From: Adiantum capillus-veneris | Lineage: Eukaryota; Streptophyta; Polypodiopsida; Polypodiales; Pteridaceae | Length of the DNA: 64,000 nucleotides | Direction of reading: 5' to 3' | NCBI GenBank assembly: GCA_014529385.2 | Contig: CM043944.1 | Location: 65,244,248-65,308,247 of the forward strand | Shown: piece after piece, positions 34,960 through 46,294 of the stretch | Layout: every line of letters begins with the position of its first letter | Position numbering within the stretch: position 1 is the stretch's first letter | Program-made: the position numbers and the translations under genes | Notes under the pieces: model-generated | The model's database searches: none | The model's input: only the letters and a program-made list of their open reading frames with translations | What the model was told of the DNA's origin: nothing

Positions 34960-36822
34960 CCCATTTGAAGCATAGAGAGAACCAAGGTCCACCACTTGTC
35001 CAAGCTAGACATGGAGCATTGACACAAGATCCAACACTTATCCAAGAAACCTATAGTATATGTGGTAACATGGGATGCATTGATGCAACAAAAGTAGTCT
35101 AGCCTCCTCAACCATCTCTTTTTTCTTGTAGCTTAGAGGATTAGTTTCAAGGTCTATCACTAGTCAAAAACTACACATAGAACATTGATACAAGGTTCCA
35201 CCACATGTGAAACCTATCATCTCTAGTAGCATGGATGGTTTGATATCAAGGTTCATCGCGTGTCCTACCTATACTCTATTGTAGCATATAGATTCTGGTT
35301 TGGTGGTACTACACTTGTCCAAACTTGGCTTGTTGTTGATATCTGGAGGTAATCAAGGATCCTCCACTTGTCCAAGTTAGGCATATAAAACAATTGCAAG
35401 GTCCACCATGTGTACAACATATGATTGATTATAGCATGCATGGTCTTATTTCATGGGCAATGTCTTAATTCATGTCCATGGCAACCATCTTCTCTCCAAC
35501 ATGTGTCCAACCTCGGCTCCATTGAAGCATGGAGAGAAGCAAGGTCCACCACTTATCAAAGCTATTATTTTCTCCCAGTGCTTTCAAAACCCATAATACG
35601 TTGTACATGGGGGGGGGGGGGGGATTCTTGTTCAAGGTCCACCACTTGGCTAAGATTGGATCCATTGAAACATAAAGAGAAGCAAGCTCTACCATTTGTC
35701 CAAGCTAGGAGCCATTGAAACATGAAAACCCCATAATATGTTGTATACGGGGTGTTTTTCAAGGTCGCCACTTGCTCTAAGCTATGGTCCATTGGAACAT
35801 GGAGAGAAGCAAATCTCCACCACTTTTCTAAGCTAGGATCCATTGAAACATGGAGAGAAGCTAGCTCCATTGTTTGTCTAAGCTAGGCTCCATTGGAACA
35901 TGGAGAAAACAAGCTCCACCACTTGCCTATTATGCATAGAGATTCTGGTTTGAAGGTCCACCACTTGTCCAACCTTGCCTTCATGTATGGAGATAATCAA
36001 GTATTGGCAATGCTTCTCTAAGCTAGGGACATAAAGATTTCAAGGTCCACTACATATACGATCTATGATGGGTTGTAGCATGGGAGGTTTCATTTTAAGG
36101 TTGACCACTTCTCCAGCTCCGCTTGTCCAACCTCAGATCATTGAAGAATGGAGAATAAAGGTGTACCACTCTCCAAATAGGCAAGACAATCTCTAGAAAA
36201 CCCATGAATTGTTAATATATGCTATGCTGTGGAGTTTTGTTTGAAGTTCCCACTCCTTATCCAAGCTACAATCCATTGAAGCATGGAACTAAGTAAGATA
36301 TATCTCTAGTCCAAGATAGGATCCATTGAAACATAGAGAGAATCAAGGTCCACCACTTTTCCAAGCTATGCATGGGTAATTGATATAAGGACCACTACGT
36401 TTTCACCTATACTATGCTCTATCCATGGATAGTTCCATATCCCACCAATTTTCTAACCTATTTAGTAGGTTTATATGGGGGTTTGGTTTCAAGGTACTTC
36501 ACTTGTCTAAGGTGGGCTCCATTGAACCATGGAGAGAAACTATGTCTACCACTTGTCCGAAATATGCTCCTTTAAAACATAAAAACAAGGTCCCACCACT
36601 TGTCCAAGCTAAAGTTTCTCTCCATAGAAGCATGGAGAGAAACAAGGTCTACCACCTGTCCAAAATATGCTCCATTGAAAACATAAAAGCAAGGTCCACC
36701 ACTTGTCCAAGCTAATATAACAAATGGGTGTTGGTTACAAGGTGTTACCACACTTGACTAAACTAGTCTTCATGCAAGGTCTACCACATGTCCAAGCTAT
36801 ATGAGCTTGTTTTGAAGGTCTA
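34960..36822 (-). repeat. Tandem array in the reversed, GGTCCACCACTTGTCCAAG orientation (R1)
   Basis: From about 34985 the core reads GTCCACCACTTGTCCAAGC on the + strand, the reverse complement of F1 and F2. Modules TCCATTGAAACATGGAGAGA alternate with the core. A run of G interrupts at about 35610. The array continues to the gypsy insertion at 36823, and copies are diverged and irregular. Confidence 0.85.
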
Positions 36823-38415
36823 TGTCATAATAATCAATATCTAATTCTCCTAAATGATTTTCTCATATTAAACTGATCATTTAATGTGGGGAAGTGCCAA
36901 GGGAGAAAAAGCTAGAATATTGGTTAAGTTAGCAGACCGGCCACAGTAGGGATCCAAAGGAGGGAAAATAGGGATCCAAAGGGGGGGCCATCTGCAAAAG
37001 AGCCATGTGAAACAATGGGCTAAAAAGACCCTAAGGTTCAGCCCATTAAGACTTCCAAAATGCTAAGGTTCCAAAATTCAAAGGTTGTGTCCAAAGGTCA
37101 ACCTTAGGAAAATTGGATGCTTAGTGTGGTGTGCCCAAAAAGTCTTCCTGCATCCCTACATGGGGAGGGGGCGAGCCCCAAAGCTAGGGGATGAGAGAGA
37201 AAACCACACACACACACACAGGCTCCCTTTACACAAAGGGAATGAGGGACACATGTCAGCTCCCTAGGCCAGATGCCCACAAGGTGTGCCCAATTCCTAT
37301 TGGAAGACCCTTGAAGTGGACCAATGAGAATTAAGCTAGAGTAAATCTAGTTTAATTAATTTAAAAAAACATTTAATAAAAGAAACCAATAAGAATTAAG
37401 TGTCCTAGAAGACTATTGGGCAGTCTCCCAAGGGGTCCAATGAGCATTCAGGAGCCCCATGGCTTGCCTGATTCCTATTGGCCAGGAGGCAAAGGGGTCC
37501 AATGAGAGTTTAGTTTAATTATTTAATTACCTAAAGCTCTCACAAAAGGGGAAAGGAGGACACATGTCAGAAGGCTATCACTTATGCTGCTTAATCCCTA
37601 TTGGCTTGACCTGGGGAGGTCCAATGAGGCAAAAGCCAGCCTAACATAGCAGCTAGGGCTCGCCCAAGAGAGAGGGGGGCTGATTTTTGCTTGGCATTCA
37701 CTCTCAGACTCTCACACTTGACCATGTGTGAAGGGAAAAATACTCTATCTCCTCCCAAGCTTTAATGGAGAGCTCATCACCTACTCCAAGCTTGTGAGAT
37801 AGAAGCCTACATCAACACTCTCTTGGCATGTGGATGCAAATCCAACCAAGAGCCAAGCTTCAATGCATGCTCATCTTCTCTACCAAGCTAATTACTAAGC
37901 TAAGCTATGCTAATATGAGTGATTATGTGAGGAGATGTACTTCTTTCTCGTAAGATACTTCTTTTTCCTCTCATCTACTCTCATACCCTGCTAGCTCTCA
38001 CCATCTTCGAAGGTGTGTGAGGTCTTGGGTCTGAGAACGGGGATAATTCAAGTTGTGTTTGATTAATGTTTTGCTTGGTGTATGAAGCTTCCATCTTCAT
38101 TACACTAGCTAGTCTTGAAGGAACACAAAGAATTGTATTGTACAATGTCTCTCTTGATGGGAGAAATCATAATACAAAGCCTTTTGGAGGGGGGACCGGC
38201 TCCATGCAAATCCGGTCCTCAACTGTTGTCAATAGTTTAATTACTCTCTCTTTTGAAAGTATTGTCGATGCTATCTAACTAGGTGTTATGCTTTTTGTTG
38301 CTCTCTCCACCCAAGCACTCTTGTAATTCTTATTAGGAATCAATTCTAATGAAATACCCACTATGTTCATGCTAAATTCCGCTACACAAAAGATTTTAGG
38401 CCATTAAATGTTACA
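36823..38415 (+). mobile_element. 5' LTR of the gypsy element (1,593 bp)
   Basis: It starts TGTCATAATAATC and ends AAATGTTACA. It differs from the 3' LTR, as I read it, at about seven single-base indels, mostly in homopolymers, and at no clear substitution. It contains four inverted CCAAT pairs between 37299 and 37625 and two ACACATGTCAG motifs near 37252 and 37561. Confidence 0.93.
37299..37625 (+). promoter_or_regulatory. Four inverted CCAAT-box pairs in the LTR U3 region
   Basis: ATTGG is followed by CCAAT at 37299/37321, 37415/37437, 37477/37499 and 37600/37621, that is 22, 22, 22 and 21 bp start to start. Each CCAAT is followed by GAG. The same arrangement is kept in the 3' LTR (for example 44608/44630 and 44908/44929). 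Inverted CCAAT boxes are binding sites of NF-Y type factors; that this module is an enhancer is inference. Confidence 0.6.
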
Positions 38416-38416
38416 T

Positions 38417-38428
38417 TGGTATCAGAGC
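38417..38428 (+). other. Primer-binding site of the gypsy element
   Basis: TGGTATCAGAGC one base after the 5' LTR end, complementary to the initiator tRNA-Met 3' end. Confidence 0.93.
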
Positions 38429-38831
38429 TCAAGGTTTCTCTTTTCTTGCTCAAGAAGGGAGGTCCTCAAGCTAGCTACAAATGGTTGGTATTATTAATTG
38501 CCTGTGAGTAAGTAGAATAGGGATTTTTCAGCCTTGCAGTGCGCCTGCCTTTGTGCAGTTAACGGGGCATCACCGTCGAGAGCTATGGTTTAATAGTGGA
38601 GTCCTACGGGGCTTGCCTACGGCTTAACCACTATTGAGCTATTAGAAGCTTGACAGGAGCCGGTGCTGTTTTGGTGTCGAAAGACCCTCTCTTCTATTCC
38701 TTGCAATTAATGGTATTCGAGCCGCGGGTACAGTAGCTTGAGTGCTTTTTCTAAAGGGGTAAAGAGGAGTAGCAACTAGGGCTTGAAGTGCCAAAGTACA
38801 CCTAAAAAGTTTACACCTAAAAATTGTTAGA
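38429..38831 (+). other. Untranslated leader of the gypsy element
   Basis: Sequence between the primer-binding site and the gag ATG at 38832. No conserved frame. It would carry packaging signals in such elements, but none can be identified by eye. Confidence 0.6.
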
Positions 38832-40320
38832 ATGGCTGACAATATTAAAGAGAGTGAAATTAATGTTGATAACTTTGATTTTGCTCATGAGCAAGCTACT
38901 AATGATGCTTCAATGCTTGTTAATTATCTTGTTTCTAGGCTTCAACAAGCCATGGGCAATCCATCTCTCCAAAGTGAAGTGCAACGGCAGCTCCGTGCTC
39001 ACGGGATTCTCCAAGCTCATCACCATGACGAGAGAACACCTAGGAAGCCTCCTTGTGAGACTACCAAAAGAGGTCTCTCTCCGATTCGGGAAGAAGAAGA
39101 GAATCCATATGAAGGGCTCAAGAACTTACTTCTTGATGATGCATCTCCTTCCCAAAGGAGAACTCAAGAGTCTCCACCGAAGGAACGAGAAAGAAGCGAG
39201 TCTCCCGCCACCTCGGCGGAGATGGCTCCACGAAGACGGCGGGCTAAACGCTCTCCATCACCACCAAAGCGGAGAAGACCATCACACTCTTCTCCACGTC
39301 ATAATTCAAAGAGGGATGATAAAAAGCAAGAGAAGAAAAAGGCGAGAAAGAGGACACCCTCTTCTCCATCTTCTTCATCCTCTTCCTCTTATGAAAGCTA
39401 TGGTGAAGACGACAAAGATCAAGACAAGAAAAAGGCGAGAAAGAGGTCACCCTCTTCTCCACCTTCTTCAAATTCTTCATCTTCTGAAGAAAGTGATGGT
39501 GCAACTTTTGAACCATCAAAAAGAAGAGGCCATAGAAAATCCTATGCCGCATGGAAGAGGTCGTCCAAGCTGAAGAAATTCAAAGAGGGGGGGAAGAGCA
39601 TCTCTTTCCTTACCTATGATGGCACCTTCGGTGCTACAGACAAAGTTTTGGCCTTTATCCAGCAATTCGATGCGGCGTTTGGAGATGAGGGCTTCACGGA
39701 GTCCTCTAAGCTACGCCATGTAGCTATGCACTTTCAAAAGTCCGCCAGACAATGGTGGTCTAGCCTACGAGCCAACGGTGAAGCTCCACGAACATGGAAG
39801 GCTTTAAGAGCTTCCATTATGAAGCAGTTTTTGGCCACCGATGCCAAAGACAAAGTACTCACCGAATGGCGAAGCTTAAAGCTCTCTCCCAATGAATCCA
39901 TCCACAAATATGTAGACAAGTTTTGGGACCTACAACTCAAAGCCACTGTCTTCAAAAAGTTGGATTTTGGAGAGCAAAAGCAACAATTTTGTGCGGGCTT
40001 AACCGAAGAAATGGCGGAGTATGTCAACTCCCAAAGGCCACGTACCATATCGGCGGTAATACACCATACTATGGTGGCCTCGCGAATCAATTTCCAAACG
40101 GGGGGTAAAAGAAATAATAAGCCCCCGGAAAACAAAAGTTCCAATGAGCCTAAGGGGAAGGACAATGTCCAAAAGTCTCCTAAGGGCAATCCAACAAAGC
40201 TAAAGAGAAGGGAGTTTACAAAGGAAAGAATAAACTCTCTCCTGAAGAGCTTGAGCGTTATCGTAAAGATAACCGGTGTTTCAAGTGCGGCGAACAAGGG
40301 CATGCGTACCGCGCTTGTCC
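38832..40320 (+). CDS. gag: Gypsy gag with an SR-like N-terminal region
   Basis: The ATG at 38832 opens MADNIKESEINVDNFDF. Residues about 115-240 are rich in Arg, Ser, Pro and Lys, with an internal duplication (KKKARKRTPSSPSSSSSSS and KKKARKRSPSSPPSSNSSSS). The retrotransposon Gag capsid domain follows, with AMHFQKSARQWWSSLRANG and LRASIMKQFLATDAKDKV. The zinc knuckle CFKCGEQGHAYRAC (about 40273-40315) lies in another frame, so one base is gained or lost near 40200-40230; the first frame itself continues to 40436 without it. The SR-like stretch is unusual for Gag and resembles splicing-factor tails; this is compositional only. Confidence 0.83.
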
Positions 40321-40834
40321 CCAAAAGAACAACCGCCAAGATCCTCCTAGAGCTTCTTTGGTTGAAATCCAAGAGGAGGAGATTCACCAAACTCACCACA
40401 AAGGATCTCCTCTATGCCATGCTTGGGGAAAGGTAAGAGAACATGATGCTTTTATTCTCTTTGACCCTGGTTCTACTCACAATTTTATATCTATGGAGTT
40501 ATCCACCAAGCTAGGCATACAATCCTACGAGATGGGAGATATCCTACCCGCAGACAGTGCCTTCAAGGGGCAAGAAGCTTCAGTCACTCCCTTAATCGGG
40601 AAATTGAGGCTTCATGTCCAAGGCTATGTGGACAAAGAGGATTTCTTTATCTCTCCTCTCAAGCATGAGGATGTAATCCTAGGGGCACCATGGTTTGACC
40701 GTCTGGCTGCCCATGTTAAATTTCCTGAAAGGAGAATCTCCTTTAAGTTCAGGGAAAAGGACATGTATATAGATGCTAGGAGATGGGTAACACCATCCCC
40801 ATTGTACATACACCAGCTTTCAACAAGTCAATAA
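40255..40834 (+). CDS. pol: Gypsy zinc knuckle and aspartic protease
   Basis: In this frame the knuckle (CX2CX4HX4C) runs into a retroviral-type aspartic protease: AFILFDPGSTHNFIS, in which DPGS stands where plant gypsy proteases usually have DSGS or DSGA, then HEDVILGAPWFDRLAAHVKF, the usual C-terminal landmark. Pro in place of the second active-site residue is odd, and activity is uncertain. The frame ends at 40834. Confidence 0.78.
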
Positions 40835-42290
40835 AGAGCTCTATTTCCGTGTACATGATTTTTGTTAAAGATTCTCAAAATGAACCTAATGCTTTAGCAA
40901 AAGAAAATAAAAGCAACCAAAAGGAATTAGAGTTATCCAATTTTCTCAAGGGGTTTCAAGATGTCTTTATTGACGACATCCCTTGTGAGCTACCTCCTAA
41001 CGAGGTAATGACGACCATGCAATTGAACTTCTTCCAGGAAGTTCACCGCCTAACAAACCTCCTTATAGAGTTTCTCAAGCTCAACAAGAGGAGATTATGC
41101 GGCAAGTGCATGAGTTAATTGAGAAGGGCATGGTTAGGCCTAGCTCATCTCCATTTTGCTCACCTGTGCTATTAGTGCAAAAGAAAGACGGCACATATCG
41201 TATGTGTGTCGACTATAGAGCACTAAATAGGATCACTATCAAGAATAGGTTTCCCGTTCCACGGGTAGAAGACCTATTTGATAAGCTACAAGGATCGACC
41301 TACTTCAGTAGGATTGACCTAAAAAGTGGCTATCATCAAATAAGGATAGTTGATCAAGACATTGTAAAGACCGCATTTCGTACTACATTTGGTCTTTACG
41401 AATACATTGTCATGCCTTTTGGCTTGACTAATGCACCAGCCACATTTAACCGCTTGATGGAGAAGCTGTTCAGGCCTCATCGAACCTTCACTGGAGTGTT
41501 CTTTGATGATATTATCATCTACTCTAATTCATTGGAGGAACACAAGCAACACCTCCAGGTAATATTTCAAGTTTTAAGAGAGAATAAACTTTATGTTAAT
41601 CGAAAGAAAAGTGAATTTTTCTTGCAAGAGATTCAATATTTAGGTCACATTATCTCTCAAGATGGAATCCAAATGGATCCATCCAAATTAGAGGTAATAA
41701 AAGGATGGCCTAAACCAAGGAATCTTCATGAACTAAGAAGCTTTATAGGTATGTGTGCATACTATAGACGCTTCATAGAAAAGTTCTCACAAATTGCGGG
41801 ACCATTACATGACCTAACAAAGAAAAATGTTAGGTATACGTGGTCTGCTAAGGAGAACAATGCTTTCGAAAAGCTTAAAGAAAAGCTTATCTCTCAACCT
41901 GTGCTTACACTACCGGATCTCTCAAAACCATTTGAGGTCCAATGTGATGCTTGTGGTGATTGCCTTGGGGCTGTTTTGCTCCAAGAAGGGCACGCCATAG
42001 GCTATGAGAGTCGAAGGCTCGACCCTGTTGAGCAAGCTCTAGGCATATACGAAAAGAGCTCCTTGCAGTTCTACATGCCTTAGACTCATGGAAGCACTAT
42101 TTATTGGGGACTCCTTTTATTCTGCGAACGGATCACCAAAGTCTTAAGTACTTCATGACGCAGACCAAGCTCTCCGACAAACAAATGAGGTGGGCAAATT
42201 TCCTTTCGCAATTTCATTTTCATATTGCTCACATTGCTGGCAAGCATAATCAAGTAGCCGATGCACTCTCAAGACGACCGAGAGTGAATG
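40783..42290 (+). pseudogene. pol: Gypsy reverse transcriptase and RNase H, frame-broken
   Basis: The RT linker PNKPPYRVSQAQQEE precedes RT motifs VDYRALNRITIKNRFPVPRV, YFSRIDLKSGYHQIR, MPFGLTNAPATFNRLM and FFDDIIIYS (about 41494-41526; FFDD in place of the common FVDD or YVDD), then YLGHIIS. RNase H follows with CDACGDCLGAVLLQ and, after a frame change near 42050, LAVLHALDSWKHY and RTDHQSLKYF. Frame changes occur near 41000 and 42050. Catalytic motifs are otherwise intact, which fits indel error or very recent decay. Confidence 0.83.
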
Positions 42291-43776
42291 CGGTTTCCAT
42301 AGCAACTCACAATGATCTATCTTCAATGATAGATGAGTATGCTATTGATCCCGATTTTAGAGATGTGATTTCAGCCCTTGCATTAGGGAAGAAAGAAGAA
42401 CCATTTACTTTACAAGATGGTTATCTTCTCTATGGCAATAGACTATGCGTTACTAACTCACTACGTGAGAAAGTAATGTATGAATCTCATGCTCCTCCAT
42501 ATGCGGGGCATAGAGGGATTCAGTCTACCCTAAAGGGAATTGAAACATATTTCTATTGGCCTACCATGAAAGTGAACATACATGAGTATGTTTCCAATGT
42601 GTGGTATGTCAAAAGACAAAATTTGATAGAGGGAAGCAACTTGGATTGCTTCAACCCTTGCCAATCCCTAATTCACCGTGGGAGAGCATATCCATGGATT
42701 TTATCTTTGGATTGCCTAAGTCTATCCATGGGAATACGGGAATATGGACGATAGTAGACAGGTTTAGTAAACAAGCTCATTTTATACCTGTCAAAAAGAC
42801 TATCAAAGCCCATCAAATGGCAACCCTCTTCATTTCACAAATTTTCAAGTACCATGGCTTGCCAATGTCCATAGTGTCGGATAGAGATCCTAGAATGACC
42901 AGTAATTTCTGGAAGGGTCTCTTTGAGAATTTAGGAACAAGGCTAAACTTCTCTTCGGCCTATCATCCACAAACTGATGGCCAAAGTGAAATAGCTAACC
43001 TAACTATTCTCGATCTACTAAAAGCCTATGTAACGGAAGTAGATCAAAGATCCCAATGGGAGAAGTACTTACCCTTAGTAGAGTATGCTTACAATAACAC
43101 TGTACATAATTCTACAGGAAAAGCACCTTTCGAGGTAATTGAGGGAAGATCAAAAAGTCCCTTGCTACTTAAGGTACATGGGAAGATCTTCGCTGCAGAT
43201 GAGTATAGCCGAGACCTACAAGAATCTTTCCAAAAGATTAAGGATGCTATCTCTATCTCACAGCAAAGGCAAAAGGCTGCTGCTGACAAGCACAGAAGAG
43301 CCCAAGCCTTTAAAGAAAACGATTGGGTCTTGTTAAAGTTTCCCAAGGCTCGATTAAGGCACACGACGGGCAAGAATCCTACGGGCCACCAAAAGTACTA
43401 TGCTAAACTAGCAAAAAGGTACTATGGTCCCTTCCAGATTCTTAGGCCAATCAATGAGATGGCCTATCAACTTAAGTTGCCCAATCATTGGCTCATACAC
43501 AATGCTTTTCATGTGAGCCTTTTAAAGCCTTACAAAGGAGAGCCACCTCAAGAACCAACTATTGAAGACCCACCGGAGATCGAGGACCACGAGGAGGTGC
43601 TGCAGCCCGAGTCCATTCTCCGACATGAAGACAAGGTATTAAGAGGCGGTAAGACTATCAGACGATATCTTATTAAGTTTAAGAATTATCCTTTTGAAGA
43701 TGCTAGATGGATGCAAGGCATACAATTAAAGGATAACCTAAACCTTGTCAATGCTTACAATGCTTCCCAAGAGTAA
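42291..43776 (+). CDS. pol: Gypsy integrase with chromodomain-like C-terminus
   Basis: The zinc region HAPPYAGHRGIQSTL is followed by a frame change near 42595, so its Cys pair is read in the next frame. The catalytic core then runs open to 43776: SMDFIFGLP (first Asp), SIVSDRDPRM (second Asp), and YHPQTDGQSEIANL (Glu). GPFQILRPINEMAYQLKLP is the usual integrase C-terminal fold. The tail RRYLIKFKNYPFEDARWM resembles the chromodomain core YLVKWKGYP..E.TWEP, placing the element with chromoviruses; the second aromatic position is altered, so chromatin binding may be weak. Confidence 0.83.
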
Positions 43777-44132
43777 GCAAATGTACAAAATGTTAAAAAT
43801 GAACAAAAATTTTTGTCTTATAAGACTCTCTTTTTCTTGATTTGTGCACAAAAATGAAGTAGTATGCATGCTTAGATCAAGTTTGCGGAGACGACGTCTC
43901 CCAACACCAAGTAGAGCTTGTCACTCTACTATGGAAGATTGATAAGACTAATGTGCAGACATGCTTGCGGCAGCCTCAGGCTCTCAAGCGCCAAATGGAC
44001 TAGTCATCCATTATGGAATGATGTCGTAGGGTAACATAGGGATCCTCTACCCGCTAAGAAAAGGACTCATGCATATGCTTTATCTTCTCTACACCATAGT
44101 CGAGGACGACTATGATTTCAAGAGAGAGGTAA
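43777..44132 (+). other. Gypsy 3' untranslated region with polypurine tract
   Basis: Non-coding sequence after the integrase stop. The purine stretch AAGAGAGAGGTAA at 44120-44132 directly precedes the 3' LTR and is the likely plus-strand primer. Confidence 0.75.
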
Positions 44133-45726
44133 TGTCATAATAATCAATATCTAATTCTCCTAAATGATTTTCTCATATTAAACTGATCATTTAATGTGGG
44201 GAAGTGCCAAGGGAGAAAAAGCTAGAATATTGGTTAAGTTAGCAGACCGGCCACAGTAGGGATCCAAAGGAGGGAAAATAGGGATCCAAAGGGGGGGCCA
44301 TCTGCAAAAGAGCCATGTGAAACAATGGGCTAAAAAGACCCTAAGGTTCAGCCCATTAAGACTTCCAAAATGCTAAGGTTCCAAAATTCAAAGGTTGTGT
44401 CCAAAGGTCAACCTTAGGGAAAATTGGATGCTTAGTGTGTGTGCCCAAAAAGTCTTCCTGCATCCCTACATGGGAGGGGGCGAGCCCCAAAGCTAGGGGA
44501 TGAGAGAGAAAACCACACACACACACACAGGCTCCCTTTACACAAAGGGAATGAGGGACACATGTCAGCTCCCTAGGCCAGATGCCCACAAGGTGTGCCC
44601 AATTCCTATTGGAAGACCCTTGAAGTGGACCAATGAGAATTAAGCTAGAGTAAATCTAGTTTAATTAATTTAAAAAACATTTAATAAAAGAAACCAATAA
44701 GAATTAAGTGTCCTAGAAGACTATTGGGCAGTCTCCCAAGGGGTCCAATGAGCATTCAGGAGCCCCATGGCTTGCCTGATTCCTATTGGCCAGGAGGCAA
44801 AGGGGTCCAATGAGAGTTTAGTTTAATTATTTAATTACCTAAAGCTCTCACAAAAGGGGAAAGGAGGACACATGTCAGAAGGCTATCACTTATGCTGCTT
44901 AATCCCTATTGGCTTGACCTGGGGAGGTCCAATGAGGCAAAAGCCAGCCTAACATAGCAGCTAGGGCTCGCCCAAGAGAGAGGGGGGGCTGATTTTTGCT
45001 TGGCATTCACTCTCAGACTCTCACACTTGACCATGTGTGAAGGGAAAAATACTCTATCTCCTCCCAAGCTTTAATGGAGAGCTCATCACCTACTCCAAGC
45101 TTGTGAGATAGAAGCCTACATCAACACTCTCTTGGCATGTGGATGCAAATCCAACCAAGAGCCAAGCTTCAATGCATGCTCATCTTCTCTACCAAGCTAA
45201 TTACTAAGCTAAGCTATGCTAATATGAGTGATTATGTGAGGAGATGTACTTCTTTCTCGTAAGATACTTCTTTTTCCTCTCAATCTACTCTCATACCCTG
45301 CTAGCTCTCACCATCTTCGAAGGTGTGTGAGGTCTTGGGTCTGAGAACGGGGATAATTCAAGTTGTGTTTGATTAAGTGTTTTGCTTGGTGTATGAAGCT
45401 TCCATCTTCATTACACTAGCTAGTCTTGAAGGAACACAAAGAATTGTATTGTACAATGTCTCTCTTGATGGGAGAAATCATAATACAAAGCCTTTTGGAG
45501 GGGGGACCGGCTCCATGCAAATCCGGTCCTCAACTGTTGTCAATAGTTTAATTACTCTCTCTTTTGAAAGTATTGTCGATGCTATCTAACTAGGTGTTAT
45601 GCTTTTTGTTGCTCTCTCCACCCAAGCACTCTTGTAATTCTTATTAGGAATCAATTCTAATGAAATACCCACTATGTTCATGCTAAATTCCGCTACACAA
45701 AAGATTTTAGGCCATTAAATGTTACA
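44133..45726 (+). mobile_element. 3' LTR of the gypsy element (1,594 bp)
   Basis: Same TGTCATAATAATC start and AAATGTTACA end as the 5' LTR, with the inverted CCAAT pairs retained. It is followed by the target duplication GTCTA. Confidence 0.93.
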
Positions 45727-45731
45727 GTCTA

Positions 45732-46294
45732 CCACACCTCTTGAAATTAGGATCCATGTAAGGTCCACCTTTTGTCAAGCTATGCATTTAATGAGTACTA
45801 AAACTAAGTAAATTGCAGTACTTAAATACCTTTCCAAGCTCATTAAGATTTTGGTCTCTAAGGCCGGCCACCACCACATGTCTAATCTATGCTCTAATTG
45901 ATTACTTATGCTAGTTCTCAAAGTCCAAACATAAGCTCCCTTCTAGCAAGGTTAGTTTAAATTTAGGCTCGAGCACCTGTCTAAGCTAGGTTCAATTTAT
46001 GAAGCATCACCATTTAACCATGCTACGATCTAATGTATCATATCAAGGGGGTATTGATAAAAGGTCCAAAACTTATTGAGTTCAAGCTCTTAAGTAATTA
46101 AGTCTTTGTGAGTATTAAATGTTATAGTTTTAGTCTACAGATCCACCATTCAAAAACTCAAGTAATTTACTATTTACATTCAAACCTTGAATGCTTGAGA
46201 TAAAAAATACAAACTCAATCAATACTATATAAAGCAAAATCTAACATTAAGAGTATCAAATCAGTAACAAGAAACACTAACATGCACAAGAAAC
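45732..46294. repeat. Remnant of the reversed repeat array (R2)
   Basis: This continues the array interrupted by the gypsy element, with weak copies such as GGTCCACCTTTTGTCAAGCT near 45770, fading by about 46100 into the 3' flank of the minus-strand ParB-like gene. No other gene is seen. Confidence 0.6.

Larger units (their letters stand above)
36823..45726 (+). mobile_element. Complete Ty3/gypsy chromovirus-like retrotransposon
   Basis: It has two 1.59-kb LTRs, a primer-binding site, gag, protease, RT, RNase H, integrase and a chromodomain-like tail in gypsy order. It is flanked by GTCTA on both sides (36818-36822 and 45727-45731). The insertion point is within a copy of the array core; joining the flanks gives GGTCTACCACACC. 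The LTRs are nearly identical, so the insertion looks recent, yet pol contains several single-base frame breaks. Confidence 0.95.

Noticed and set aside
39734-40399. Long antisense frame opposite gypsy gag
   Set aside because: It is a shadow of the sense frame; its sequence has no domain and no conservation argument.
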